Source: Owenia fusiformis
Taxonomy: Eukaryota; Annelida; Polychaeta; Sabellida; Oweniidae
Assembly (NCBI GenBank): GCA_903813345.2
Contig: CAIIXF020000012.1
Location: forward strand, 25,432,184 to 25,496,183
Length of the DNA stretch: 64,000 nucleotides
Reading direction: 5' to 3'
This document shows, one piece after another, positions 13,626 to 26,484 of the stretch (within the stretch, counting starts at the first letter, position 1; each line of letters starts with the position of its first letter). Under the pieces are notes generated by a model. The model was given only the letters and a program-made list of their open reading frames with translations, searched no databases and was not told the DNA's origin. Made by a program: the position numbers and the translations under genes.

Positions 13626-15939
13626 TAATATATAATAGCAATGAGCTATATAAAATATGTGTACAATAAACCTAATTTATTGAATACTGTACTGTTTACT
13701 CCTATTGAACATCTGTATTACAACTGTTCAAACATATTCTGACTTGCTTGTCAATGTCTTAATGTGAATTAAAGAATTTTACAAAAACCTTTTCATATTC
13801 CTTTATAAATAAAATTGGTCAGTTTTCTATTGTTATTTTATTGAAGACCATAAAATAAAGAAATGACTGGCAAATCCACTATCCAATAGTATTGAAGACT
13901 CGATCTGTCCAGAGTTGGCATTACATTTTTCAATATAAATATTTTTCAGTTTTAAAGGAAATTTAACCAATGTTGGAATAGAATTAAGAATTGAATTATT
14001 GATTGATACAATTGCTATATTGAAACATAACTTGGTGAACACCTCTTTAGCATGTCTAATAGACACTACTTCAAGAAACATTTTGCATAGACTTGTGTAG
14101 AGTCTCATCTCTTAGTAAACATTTGCCTACAATAACACTATTTGTGGGTCAACACGGTAGTAAATTTTATACATGTTTTACTGAAAATGTATCGCAGGGC
14201 AGATTACTGTTCAAAATATGGAAACCCCAGCCAGAAATCCCTTAATTTCATGATTCTCCATTGAACATATTCAAAAGTTTAGTTTCTAAATAGCTAAATT
14301 TAGCTGATATTATAGATGTCGTCCTAGTTTCTCTTTGATTTTCTTGGGCCAGATCTTTATTCACTTCAATGCTCCTACTACCCCACCTCGATCACGCATG
14401 CGCGAGAATTTTGGCTTTTAACCAGGTCACTTTTGAGTATATTGACTGCTTTATTGGTCAACAAGTTGATACATTTGGTGTAATAGTAATAGTGTGAAAG
14501 TATATTTTTGAACCACTAAATGTAATTATCCAGATGAGAGTAGAAATAATCTTGATTTACGTCATTAAAACTCACAATTCAGTCAAACCGATGTCATATT
14601 TTGAATCTACATGTAAAATTACATTTAGAAATGTGGTTTTGAAGAGTTTATCAACTTTGAAAATTTAATTTTCTTTGAGAAATGTGACTTCTAGGTCGGG
14701 GAGATTCCCCATAGACCCCATGTTGTAAAACCACAAAAAGTGAAATATCTTTTCTTGTGTTGGGCAGATATTTTCTTTTATTGGACATATTTTAATTTGT
14801 ATAACTATCGGATACATAAGGGTAATATGAAAAGTGAACCACTAAAACTGATGCATATTCAAGTTTAAGGGAATTTTGTAATACCCTGCCATGTTAATTC
14901 CCCCGAATCGGCCACCTGGTGGCGAAACTGGTAACTACCTAGTCGCATCTGAGTAATTGATCTAGTCTTTATTTTCGGACGAGTACAATTACAACGTACA
15001 TTTGCCAATCATTATTTCTAATGCGTTTGATATCCTAATCGAGTGGCACATGGACCTGAATTTGATATTCAAATGTAGAATTTAATTAATAATAGAACGA
15101 ATGATAAGTTTCATTGGAGTACATTGATGCACATATGCATGCAAGAGGCGTCATTAGAATATTTCAAATGCTGTATATGGAAATGCTTGCCAAAAACTGC
15201 AAAATAGCTATATATGCATGGTGTTACGCGAAATATGGCATATATTTATGGTTGTGCGGTATTTGTGGTACTTGTGGTACTGGTGAATATGCCATACTCA
15301 CGTGCGGTATATGGCATATTCCGCATGCGTATGGCAACATGTGATACATTGATTTCAGTGATAACCAGATATCTCACTGCGAAATATGCCATATACAGCA
15401 GATGAAAACGTGATACAGAAAGCCTCAGTTTGATTTGTCGAAAGAATCAATTCTAAATGTAAAACTTTGCTGGATTGCCAAATAGAAAACATAGAATAGT
15501 CATAGTCATATTTCCAAAATTCAAACCATCACATTTCTGCAATTCCTTCCACCACAACTTGCTTTTTAGAAAATAAGTACAGATATTTGGAAATAAATAT
15601 TATGGTTTTAAAAGAGAAACCTGCATTTTCTCTTTTAGTTTTGCACCCTGTTCAATATAGTTAGCGGTTCAAGTACAAAAAATAAATGAATTTTGGGTTG
15701 ATTAAGCACGTTTATTACATGTTAATAATGTTTGAAATGTGTTAATCGTGATTTCCAATTCAACAATGTATAAATACTCGTTATTTTTTTAAAGTTTTGA
15801 GTTGGTTATAAAAGTCACTTATAAGCTTCACGAACGTAGGTTCGTTTATTATTGTGTCATAATGGTTCACTTGAAGCGTGTTTTTGAATGTAACACATAC
15901 ACAAAACACCATTAAAAAATTCTTCTTCAATTGTATTAG
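13626..15939. other. Gene-free stretch
   Basis: AT-rich with no exon or repeat family recognised. Near 15,230-15,410 'GAATATGCCATA'-like words recur on both strands and could form small palindromes. Confidence 0.4.
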
Positions 15940-16302
15940 TTATCCCATCGAACGAAGTTCGGAAGGATATAGGGAACGCCTCCGTTCGTCCGTCCGTCTG
16001 TCCATCCGTCCGGGCAATAACTCAAATACATGAAATACCGTTGGCCCGATTTTGTTCATATTTTGTACACATATACGCAATTGGGGTAGAAGTAGAAGTT
16101 CTGCTCGATTTTCAAAGTGGCCGCTCATTTAAAAATGGCTGCCTTTTTGTACCGATTTTACAGTAATTAAGGTACTGCATATAAAACTGTAATAGCAATA
16201 TGTTTTAAATATAAAAAGTTATATAGGACATTGATTAAGCTAGAAATGTAAATACAGAAGAAATACATGGCAGCCATCTTGAAAAATGGTCGCCTTTGCA
16301 CG
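15940..16302. repeat. Left part of a dispersed repeat split by the 16.3-22.1 kb insertion
   Basis: Contains CGTCCGTCCGTCTGTCCATC, 'AACTCAAATAC' and 'AAAAATGGCTGCCTTTTTG'. It stops at '...CGTCTTTTTACG', and the matching continuation ('TGTAACTTGAAAAGTAGTGG') resumes at about 22,124. The two halves therefore mark the insertion boundaries of the block between them. Confidence 0.55.
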
Positions 16303-16317
16303 TCTTTTTACGAAATT

Positions 16318-16608
16318 CTTAAAATTTAAAGTAATTTTAGTTTTTATTAGTAAACCATACTTACCTAATATTGCCACTATGTGCTAACATCCACCATTGA
16401 ATCTATCTATGGCCAACTTCCCGGGAATTTCTTGAGCATATTACACTGTGCACCCCCGCACAAATGCCCGGATATTCCTCAATTATTCCGCTATAACAAT
16501 TATGAACATTCTGCTGTAAGCGGAGGAGGAGGGAGGGACATATTTGTAGTGGCAATATTAGGTAAGTATGGTTTACTAATAAAAACTAAAATTACTTTAA
16601 ATTTTAAG
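16318..16608. mobile_element. MITE-like unit with perfect 62-bp terminal inverted repeats
   Basis: The left arm 16,318-16,379 and right arm 16,547-16,608 are exact reverse complements over 62 bp (outer end CTTAAAATTTAAAGTAATTT, inner end TAATATTGCCACTA). The loop holds about 125 bp (AACATCCACC...GCCCGGATATTCCTC) also present, inverted, at about 21,955-22,080. It abuts the left terminal repeat of the large hairpin-rich element, so it is either a deletion derivative of it or part of the same insertion. Confidence 0.75.
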
Positions 16609-16609
16609 A

Positions 16610-19600
16610 TTTTACTACGCAAACCTTAACTACTTACACTAATATTGCCACTATGTGCTGAATCCCAGCCAAGTAGGCGGTGGGTTAAACAGCAGAAAGA
16701 CCACGGGAATAGAATAAATTTGCAACAAACTACAAATTGATCAACCCTACAACTTTAGGTAACCCAACTTTACATCCTAAAGCCTTCGGGAATAAGGAAC
16801 TTAGTAACCAAATACAAGTTCTGGGGTAAAATGCTTAAACTGTGTTAAACACTTAACAAAACTAATTATACAGATTCACTATGCTAAAAAACTACTGAGT
16901 ATTATTTCATATATGACTCAATTGGCCACTATGATAAAAAACGGACGTCTATCTATGGCGGGGTAATTCAACCACCAAAGGTCAACAACGAACTTATACC
17001 ACAGTACAAATTCTGACATTCTGATTGGCCATAAAGTTAAGAAAAATGTCAGAATATCTTCTTGCATAGTCCTAGACTTACATACATGACTTGGAAGTAA
17101 ATTAAGCTGCCCATTGTGCCTGCTTTAAACATATCTTCCACTCGACTTCTAGAAACAAAGATTGAAGAAGTAGTTACTGGTCTTGACATAACGTTTTCGA
17201 CCCTTCTTTAACAGCCACATGTGTATACTTCTGTGTACCTTGTACATGTATAGATAACAGCTAATAATTGCTTGATCCAAAGATCTAAAGGAATTTTATT
17301 GAAGTTCCTTAAATGTATCTGGTTCTTCAAATCAATGCAAACTTTTCGTTCTCTCTTTTGAGTAAAGGTGAGACAAAGTACTACATCGGTTACCATATGT
17401 TGGACTCTTTATGATATTCGAACTTTGAACACCAGTTGTTTAAATATTCTTGGGATTGTGATAACTCCGAAATCCCAAATTACATTAAATATTAAACATC
17501 TGGTATAAGTGCTTCTGCAAAGCATTGTAACCCTTAAAGGCTAAGCTGTGTCTGAATGATAAACTACGTAGAGATTCATCATTTACTCATTGCCATTAGG
17601 ATCACATGTTCAATCATTGAAGAACCCATGTACACCCTCCTTATTAGTCGAGTATGCTTGGTTGTTTACAATTCAACAATAAAACTTGCATATTACCGAA
17701 CACTTTCTGAAAAAATCGGTTAATTAGATAGTCATGTATCCAAACATGTCTAAATGATACCTGCTGAATACAATCCTAGACCTTGGTACAAACCCAAGAA
17801 AGGGATTATAATGGTTAAGAGTGAATAAGTTCAACTGATTCACAACACTAACTCAAAACCTTAAAGAATCATTCGACTCTAGAAGAAGTTATCAGGACAA
17901 GATCATTTAGGAACTGGTTCTGAAAACCCTCCTCTGATATATGCTGACATCAGAAAATTTACTAGACTAGTAAAGCATAATCTTGTACGATATCATGATA
18001 GAAATATCATTAGAGAGTTCGATTTACAACAATTACAGGTAAATAAGACGACTACCAAGTAATTCAGTAGCATTCTAGTCTTATCGCATATATAGTGTGA
18101 TAAAAACTCTGCGTCTCTTGGTAAGAAACACCTGCAATTTATCCACAAAGTTGCTGGGGAAGATATACGTTTCATGTATCTTCTAATATTGCTGTTTAGT
18201 CATAAACAAACATGTATACTATCACTAAAATATGAGTAAATAAACTCATTAGAATGCAAACTCACATTAATAAGACTATGATGTTCTAAACATCAATAAT
18301 CTTTGAATCAGAAACAACAAACAATTCAAGTGAGACGTCTTGATGTCTAATAGTTAATAGTATTACACATCAATTGAACTGTAGTGTCAGATGTCACAAT
18401 ATTGCTTTCTTGCAATATAGGTGTTAAAAACCCCATCACGCTTCTCATCCTTAAAATCTACAGGTGTTTCACATTCTCTTGTTGAAAATGAACCCTGATT
18501 TTGAAGGAAGTCTAGCTGTCAAGCAACGTGGATATGACAACTACGTTATGATTTGCATCTTTGAACACAAAAATGTTCTTGGGCAACTTTCATCTACCTA
18601 GTAAGTGTTCAAGAACCGTTCCCATATAACATGTATAAATATAACGAGAATTATTCTCGCATTGAAATCCTCTGTTAAACACCTCAAGAGGTTGACCACT
18701 ATCTGCCTCAAATGTGAATGGTACAGAGGAAAATAAAGCAACGTTAAAAGCCTTATTCAATTGCCAAATAGAATAGGCAAACAGCACTAAACTACAGTAG
18801 CTAATAGGAATCGAACCGATGACTATGTGGTTCCTGAGAATAACATTCCTGTGACAGGGCACCAAAATGCCTTGTTAATTACTTGGAATCTTGACATCAT
18901 AAACCTTAGATGTATATTTGTCCTATTAAGGGGGTAGTGACATTACTAGTCTCAGGGCAGAACGATTCCTTAACTCAGTGTTCTACTCAGAACAACATCT
19001 TAAAAAATGTACTGTCTCAAAAATGAAACTATTTGATAAAGTATAGATGGAGTTGAAGATAATTCGTATAGAAATATCTCCAAAACCACACGGAAAACTG
19101 AGATTTCCGTTAAAGATCATATGTATAACAGTCAGCAGAGGATGTCTGTGATTCTTAAAATCATGAGACTGTTACAAAAATAACTTGGTCAAAATTTGAT
19201 CACGACAAGACATATGTGTGAAAAAATTGCCACTGTTAATATTAATTGACCAATGCGTAAAAAGGTAAGTCTGAATCTCTTGTTTGGAAGAGCTCATGTC
19301 AAGACAAACGAAACCATGTCTATAACAAAGAGTACACTAGCTCCCGAGTATATAGTACTTCAGTACCACTAAATGATGTGTTGAGGTTCTACCACCAAGG
19401 AAACATGGTAACAATGATTCCATGGTGAAAAAACATAAACCTCTAAACAACATGTAAGATCTCTCAAATAGTGATTGAACTGAACACTGATGATACCATG
19501 ACTTAAAGTGAATGTGTGGCTATTTAAGACACAAAAGTTTACACAGAAGCACGGCACGACTGTGAACCTGTTGATGATGATACTGTCATGACTGAGACTG

Positions 19601-22122
19601 GCTCAGTAAAACACTGATTATACTTAAACCGTGTTTAAAAGTCACTTTGACCATACTCTGAGCAACCTGAACAAGGTCAAAATAAACAAATATTCATTCT
19701 GTGTGTGATGTGGTAGCAAACAGGCCAATGGTCTGGAATACAGATATAGGGACTTGTTATAAGTAAGTATAACTACTTCCCCTTATCACAAAATAAAACC
19801 TTTGGAATAACACCCAAGGTTGTAGGGGAAAGCACAGAATTTGATTTACAGTCTCTTGAACTGACTTACAAGAGATCTGAAAAGTAATCTTAGACTTCAA
19901 AAATCAACTTTTGACTTCAAAAGCTGCCAAGGCCAAGTAAAATAAAGGAAACAAAACCTTCACGGAGGTGATGTTTTAGACATAACCTTACTTTATCTGG
20001 CAAACTGAAAACCGCCAAATGTTTAAGTTTTCAAAAAACCTCGACTGTAATCTTAATTCCTCAAACAATTAACTCTGAGTTGAATGCTTTATGAGAAGCA
20101 TCTGGAGAAAGTAACCTATGTCGAAGGTACTTCCGCCAACTCAATTCTGAATGTTAATATTCCAGGAATAGAGTCTAAACTGTCTAAATAGGAGTATTCA
20201 GAAATGATTCCTGAGAAAAAAAGATTTCAGTCAGAAATGACAAGTTCATGACATTGTCATTTGTCAACGCTTACAACACTTCTTATATGAATAAGTACTT
20301 GTGTTGTTCAGTTGTTGACTAATATGGCTAGAAGGATAGGCCTAGTCTAGAGACTCAAAAACTAAAACAATCTAAGTCACCTTCTACTTCTTTGTTGAAG
20401 AGACTGAATCAACCAATAACAGGATGATTGTGAGCATCCATGAATCGTTTTCTTCAGCATATATTAATAGCAACATGTACAATTACTTGGAGAAAACAGA
20501 AACGCTCAATCAGAGACCATAACTTATAGGTCTCTGATTCGAAAAGATTTTACATCTACTTGGAAGATGAGTAGGCTAAAAAAGCTATATTGGTCTTTTC
20601 TGTGAAGAAGATGACGACTTCACAGTAGACCTACTGTTAATCTTACAGTTACTCTTGTTAATCTTTAGCCTATCCTCTTTCTGAACAGTAGACAAACAAC
20701 TCAGTCCAGAAATAACTGAACCAAATGGATAAGTGACAAACTTATCCTGCTGCGCAGAACTAGTATAAAACTGAATGGACTAAATAAACCAATTATACAG
20801 CTGTGGTCAGCATACGTGTTCTACAGTGTATGTATGCAACATTACATGAATACTACACCAGATTTTACAACATACGGTGTTATTTTCTAAATACATTTAA
20901 ATGTATGTGAACCAAGTGTCTTCATCTGAACATCTTATTGTGATCACGCTACTGTAAGATGAAGAAATATCTTCTTCATCCTAGGATCATGCAGTCCATG
21001 CATGACACATGTCAAATCCTGGAAGACTAATTTAACTGGTGTAGTTATTTCTTCATGTTTATTACATAATTCATATCGGGACTGGAGTCCTTTTATAAAC
21101 TGTGCATGAAGAAAAGAGGTGATAACTTCTTATGAACACGTATGTGTTTTCATTGTGGACTTACAACCAAAAAACACATGCACAGTAAAGAAGCCATTTC
21201 GTCTGCGTTCTCCTGAACACGTATGTGTTTTCATTGTGGACTGACAACCAAAAACACCTCTGACTGTCTGAAGCCATCTTCAGATATAGATATTTTTCAA
21301 ATTTCTCATATTCATCTGGAACTGAACACGTTTATGTGATGAATACAGAGACGAAAAATTGAGAGCTGTGTAAACTTGAACAGATAATGTTTTCTTATGG
21401 ACTGACAACCAAAAGAAACACCTCAGTGTAAGGCAAGGTACTGCAAGGCATAAACACAGTGTCTACCTTCTTCGGACTTCCTTACTTTCTTATCTGGATT
21501 GAAAACCTCTCACATGTAACATAACACAGAGAAGAACATGTACTATTTCGTTCTCTGTACATGATGTGTTCTGATGGTCTTATGACCCCAGAGAAATTGT
21601 CATTTAATATGACAAATTGTCTGGAAAAAAGGTCAATTGACACTAGAGACCTTTTCCATATGCTTACTATAATCTCATGTCGGGACTGAAGACCCTATAT
21701 GGAGCAAGCAAAGATAAAACGAACGAGGTAAGATCATCGACATTTTATAGATCAGATGTTTTCTTTGTGGACTAACAACCCAAAGAAAAAACCTTGAAAA
21801 CTTGTCTTATAGTTCCATATGATCTATTTTCCTCGTCCTCTTACTTTCATTTGTAACTGATGAACCTGTAGAACAACTAACTTCCCAGTTCCGTGTCCAT
21901 AGTCACAAGTTATTTGTAAATTTATTGCGATTCTAAAATTTCCGTCTTTACAGAAGGAAAATGGCGGAATAAATTGAGGAATATCCGGGCATTTGTGCGG
22001 GGGTGCACAGTGTAATATGCTCAAGAAATTCCCGGGAAGTTGGCCATAGATAGATTCAATGGTGGATGTTAGCACATAGTGGCAATATTAGTGTAAGTAG
22101 TTAAGGTTTGCGTAGTAAAATG
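16610..22122. mobile_element. 5.5-kb TIR-bounded, gene-less, hairpin-array element
   Basis: The ends are a 51-bp inverted repeat, ATTTTACTACGCAAACCTTA...CACTATGTGCT at 16,610-16,660 and its complement at about 22,072-22,122. Between them I find no credible ORF. The interior is a run of short hairpins, for example 17,432-17,503 (three nested stem blocks), 18,399-18,418, 19,383-19,443, 19,852-19,875, 20,273-20,307, 20,509-20,538 (perfect 10-bp stem), 20,572-20,672 (an outer stem TAGGCTAAA/TTTAGCCTA enclosing two perfect inner hairpins), 20,727-20,747 (8 bp) and 20,919-20,965. Ordinary AT-rich DNA does not show self-complementarity at this density. No transposase is present, so mobility would need help in trans. 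The function is unknown. Confidence 0.75.
21078..21792. repeat. ~80-bp periodic hairpins with a shared apex motif
   Basis: Apex motifs start at 21,078 (GGGACTGGAGTCC), 21,157 (GGACTTACAACC), 21,238 (GGACTGACAACC), 21,318 (weak), 21,399 (GGACTGACAACC), 21,496 (GGATTGAAAACC), 21,576 (GGTCTTATGACC), 21,682 (GGGACTGAAGACCC) and 21,769 (GGACTAACAACC). The spacings are 79, 81, 80, 81, 97, 80, 106 and 87. Flanking stems differ between units but still pair: ATGTGTTTT/AAAACACAT, GTGTTTT/AAAACAC, TTTCTT/AAGAAA, TTCTTTG/CAAAGAA. The region is part of the hairpin-array element. Confidence 0.7.
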
Positions 22123-22600
22123 CTGTAACTTGAAAAGTAGTGGAGCGATTTTGTTCATATTTGGTATGTGAATACTTTAAGCATGGCCCAATGTCTAATG
22201 ACATCTTGGGTAGTAGGCGGCCATTTTGAAAAATGGCCACCATTTTTATGCGTGTTATTTTACATTTTTTACTAGAACTCAAAGTAGTATCTAGCGATTT
22301 TGTTCATATTTGATATGTGGATACTTTAAGCATGGCCCAATGTCTAATGACATCTTGGGTAGTAGGCGGCCATTTTGAAAAATGGCCACCATTTTTATGC
22401 GTGTTATTTTACATTTTTTACTATCGATTTTGTTCATATTAATATGTGAATACTATAAGCATGGCACACTGTCTAATGACACTTTGGCTAGTAGGCGGCC
22501 ATTTTGAATAATGGCCATCATTTCTTACGTTTTTTACTCGTAACTTGAAAAGTAGTGGAGCGATTTCAAATGGTGGCCTTTATTGTGGGTATTTTTTATG
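22123..22600. repeat. ~150-bp tandem repeat, about three copies
   Basis: Units start with 'GCGATTTTGTTCATATT' (22,150, 22,288 and 22,423) and contain 'GAATACTTTAAGCATGGCCC', 'GTAGGCGGCCATTTTGAAAA' and 'ATGGCCACCATTTTTATGCG'. The family is the same dispersed repeat as 15,940-16,302. Confidence 0.8.
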
Positions 22601-24803
22601 ATATTTGCTATATATTTTGTTTGTAAAAATGCCAGCCATTTCTCTTCGATGGGATTCGCTACGCTTTGGCATTGCCGTTGTTCTGGTTGATATATGCAAT
22701 GCACTAAGGTATTGAATCAGTAATTATAATGATAGTGTATAGACTTCAGCACGTTCGTTGTATCGATGTAATTGACAATTGCGTAGTAGTCTTGCATGAC
22801 ATGTTGAATGTCCGATGTTTTTGGATGATATCTGCTCTGGTGATTTTGCATTTAATTATGAAACACCTATCACATGACTTCTCAAAACAAACACTATGCT
22901 CTACCCGTCGGCAAAATAAAGATACATTTTTGAAAAGCATTTAATTCACAAAAATACAGTTGAATGACAACAGTTGAAAACGTATCTACATATGACACAA
23001 TAATACGAAGTTTAAATAACAGTTAACTGTTTTTTGTTAATGTCAAAAGAAGTAACATATTCGAACTGAATCTTCGAGCTCCCTGTACAGGAATAGATTT
23101 ACTGAAATGTATCTTGTATTGCTTTTAAGTTTCACTTCACTGCGCCCACTATTATCTGTCTTTGCGTTAACACGCAGTCTTACAAAATCGTATTGCCATT
23201 TCACTTGGTTTAGGTGCCAATAAAAATTCCCGATTGCGATAGTAATTATGGCAATCGAATGAAGTTTGGCGTTCATTTCGAGGATTTTCCAAATTAAAGA
23301 AAACCTTCGAGAAATGGATTAAAATTTCTTAAAATAACGTATTTATTTACGGTAATAGGCCTATGTGATTATTTTCGTTCAAGTGCTTATTGTTTAAGTA
23401 ATCGAAAATATGACAGTTGACACCATTTAATTGTTGATACACTTCCGACGATAAATAAATAAGTGGTTGTCGATTTTCTATCACTATTTCTAAACCATGG
23501 TGGTTTAATAGCCTGGTTGTGTAAAACACCGACCAAGCACCGACCTCCCACCTCATGGGAGAGTAATTGGTCGGCGGTCGGTCTTTTCCGTAAATCCGTG
23601 ACATTTCGTCTTACCACAGCTACATGTAGACTGCATCATTGATTTATATCGGATTAGATATCAAATATCTCCCTAAATTAAGGATCAATCAACAAGTCCT
23701 TGTTAGGGATGACGTACAACTATATACTCAAACGTCTCACAAATTAGCTAACGACTCGCTGCTCCAAGCATGACAAAAACAGACCTTTCTATTTCGTATA
23801 TTGCGCGAACTGCATCAATAGTATAGTTTCCATATAGCTTTTGAAATCTCGCTAAATCTCGTTTTTCGTGAGATTTTTAGAGACTTGCATATTAGACCTC
23901 TAATGACTTACATTACCTTCTTTTAAATGGCATTTTTGAATTCAGTGAAACGTTTTCTCCTATAATAGCCAGTTATGTAATTTGAATAATTTTATATGAC
24001 AATTTTAAAAAACTTGGGCCAAATCTCCAAAGATGCAATGCTAAAATTCTTTAAAACCTTGGATTATTTGTATGTCAATCAACATTTGCATGTTTCACTG
24101 GCATGTAGCGATTATAGCGGTCCTGTCTTGGCTTATTGAATTGTTACGAAGTTACGTATGCGGTGCGGAAGTTAGAGAGCAAATGACCATCATTTCAATG
24201 TAATAGTTTATGCAGGAAAATTGAGATTAGGCCATTGGAGTATTTGTTTCATGCATTTGTAAAACATTACCCACTCATAGGTCATACTTATCGTTAAACC
24301 AATAACTCAAATATATGCCCTTGTACACCGATCACCTGTTGAAATTAATACAGGCCGATTTCAACAAATGTAAACGGCGATATATTTAAAATCGTATTCA
24401 AGCATGACCACGTCCCAACTTCTTTTGTTTTCTTTACAACTAAGCTATGACTGCAGTCTATTCAGTGTTGCGTATCGAACCTTGTTTATTATAAAAATAG
24501 TGCAACAACAAGCAGAATTCACACATTTACCCTATACTTATTCTCAACCGAAGACAATGAATTTATCTCTCAGGTTTTACATTATAAATATCTTAACATG
24601 CAGAATACGAAAATAGAGGCTTAGGCCCAACTTTGTATGAATTTTATGAGACTAATCTGATTTTAGAGAAATGAAAAGAAAAATGTCCACACCCTACACA
24701 AAATATTTATGGTTCCCCGGGAACACGTATGTGCTGCTTGTATATTAGAATCGTATTCCAGTTACAGAAAAAAGTACATATCATGCTAAACTATATACAA
24801 CAG
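22601..24803. other. Gene-free stretch
   Basis: Only short ORFs without family resemblance. The pairs of ORFs on opposite strands near 22,730-22,940 and 23,350-23,617 are mutual shadows. Confidence 0.4.
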
Positions 24804-24944
24804 TTATGCACTTGGAGGTTTTGGATACAGGGAATATCCCGAGGGATATATAATATATCTTCCCTTGGTCCCTTCGGTCCCTCGGGAAGATATATTGTAT
24901 ATCCCGAGGGATATTCCCTGTATCCAAAGCCTCCAATTGCATAA
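24804..24944. repeat. 140-bp palindrome
   Basis: TTATGCACTTGGAGGTTTTG...GATATAT at the left is the near-complement of the right half (...CCTGTATCCAAAGCCTCCAATTGCATAA). The centre 'CCCTTGGTCCCTTCGGTCCCTCGGG' is itself self-complementary. A related palindrome lies at 26,485-26,623. Confidence 0.85.
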
Positions 24945-25490
24945 CCCCTATATATTGGCCAAGGGATAATCCCAATATCCTGAACCGCGACTATAGGATA
25001 ATATGTTTATCCCATACCAATCTTGGTCATCTGGTTCACATTGTTAAATCGTGGAAACATTTTAGAATATTCATGTCCAGTTTTGTTTTCTTGGCCATGG
25101 GCGGATTTTCATGTTCTCTCAAATATTCCCATATTTATTTTCTCGAATTTTTTATTGATTAAGTGGATGCTCTTTCCCTTTTTTTAACTATCAAACAGAC
25201 CCTGATTGTCTGTGTTTTCTCAATTGCCGTTTACAGTCATTCCGCGAACGTTACAAATTATGAACAAATATGCAAGCGGCGATTTTGACGTAGCGGGCAG
25301 ATATACTATATCTGCCCGCTTGGAGCGGGACGTAAAGCTTTATCCCATGGTTGCAAGGAGGATATAGATCGAATATCACATGATGATATATTTGATATGT
25401 GGATCAAGATATCATATTTTAGCAAACAATTTACAAACCATCGAATATCACTTTTAAACTATCGAATATCACATCTTAAATAGAGGATAT

Positions 25491-25620
25491 CCTATGATTT
25501 ATGAGTGATATGATTTTTATCCACGAATGGATATGATATCTGCACGAGTGAGCGTAGCGAGAGAGTGTAGATATCAACATCCATGAGTGGATTAAAATCA
25601 TATCACGAGTAAATCATAGG
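25491..25620. repeat. 130-bp palindrome with a GAGTGAGCGTAGCGAG centre
   Basis: CCTATGATTTATGAGTGATA at the left pairs with TATCACGAGTAAATCATAGG at the right. The centre reads 'ACGAGTGAGCGTAGCGAGAGAGTG'-like, and the same kind of centre occurs in the palindrome at 25,921-26,053. Confidence 0.85.
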
Positions 25621-25920
25621 ATGTTCTTTATATTCCATAGTTAAAGTCATCATCAGAATCGTCGGGAATTAAGTGATTTGAAACAAATTTTCCAAACGAT
25701 ACGGCGATATTGACACTTAGCCTCGTTTTGAGTCTGAAGTAGCGAAAAGCCATAAACCATGGCATACGGCGCCGTATGTCATGGCTAAAACACCGTATGC
25801 TATGGTTAAGTGAAAATTTGCCAAAAATATCATATTTTACCACTGATTTCAAAAATACCGTTTTTATTTTGACATGTTATCCTATGGATACCATGCTAAC
25901 TATGGAATAATATAGCAATA

Positions 25921-26053
25921 TCCTATGGCTCTGAAAAAATATCACTTATATCCATGAGTGGATATTGATATCTTCGCGAGTGAGCGCAGCGAATGAGTGA
26001 AGATACTGATATCCATGCGTGGATATAAGTGATTTTTTTGAAAAACCATAGGA
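25921..26053. repeat. 133-bp palindrome
   Basis: TCCTATGG at the left end pairs with CCATAGGA at the right. The arms continue through AAAAAATATCACTTATATCC and its complement, and the centre reads GCGAGTGAGCGCAGCGAATG. Confidence 0.85.
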
Positions 26054-26302
26054 TTGTCCGTTTATCCCATTGGGAATTATTATCCAGCGAACATTGAATA
26101 GTCAAATAAATTGCAATGGAAATTCCATTTCGTCTGACATTTTGATTGCGATAATTCAACGAACGTCATATACGTGACGTAACAGAGTGGTTTGTATTTA
26201 ATGCGAAAGCCCTAAAAACAAGATCCCAAAAAATAAAAATATATAATAAATATATAAACAATCGTTTTGCTGAATTAATAAAAACATTTAAAAAATCAAA
26301 AC

Positions 26303-26382
26303 CATCGAATATCACTTTTGAAACCATCGAATATCACCTTTCAAAAAGTGATATTCGATGGTTTCAAAAGTGATATTCGATG
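26303..26382. repeat. 80-bp palindrome of CATCGAATATCAC units
   Basis: Two direct CATCGAATATCAC units are followed by two inverted copies (GTGATATTCGATG). The same word also occurs singly near 25,370 and 25,440-25,470. Confidence 0.85.
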
Positions 26383-26484
26383 ATTTGGGAATTGTTTGCT
26401 AAAATATGATATCTTCATCCACGTATCAATTATATCTTCACGTGATATTCGATCTATATCCCTGTAACCATGGGATAAATAAGG

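Noticed and set aside
18805-18820. tRNA B-box-like GGTTCGATTCC on the minus strand
   Set aside because: The T-arm does not pair and no acceptor stem or A box is present. It is part of a hairpin in the array element.
22746-22944. Pair of opposite-strand ORFs of 64-71 residues
   Set aside because: Mutual shadows in AT-rich DNA without splice sites or motifs.
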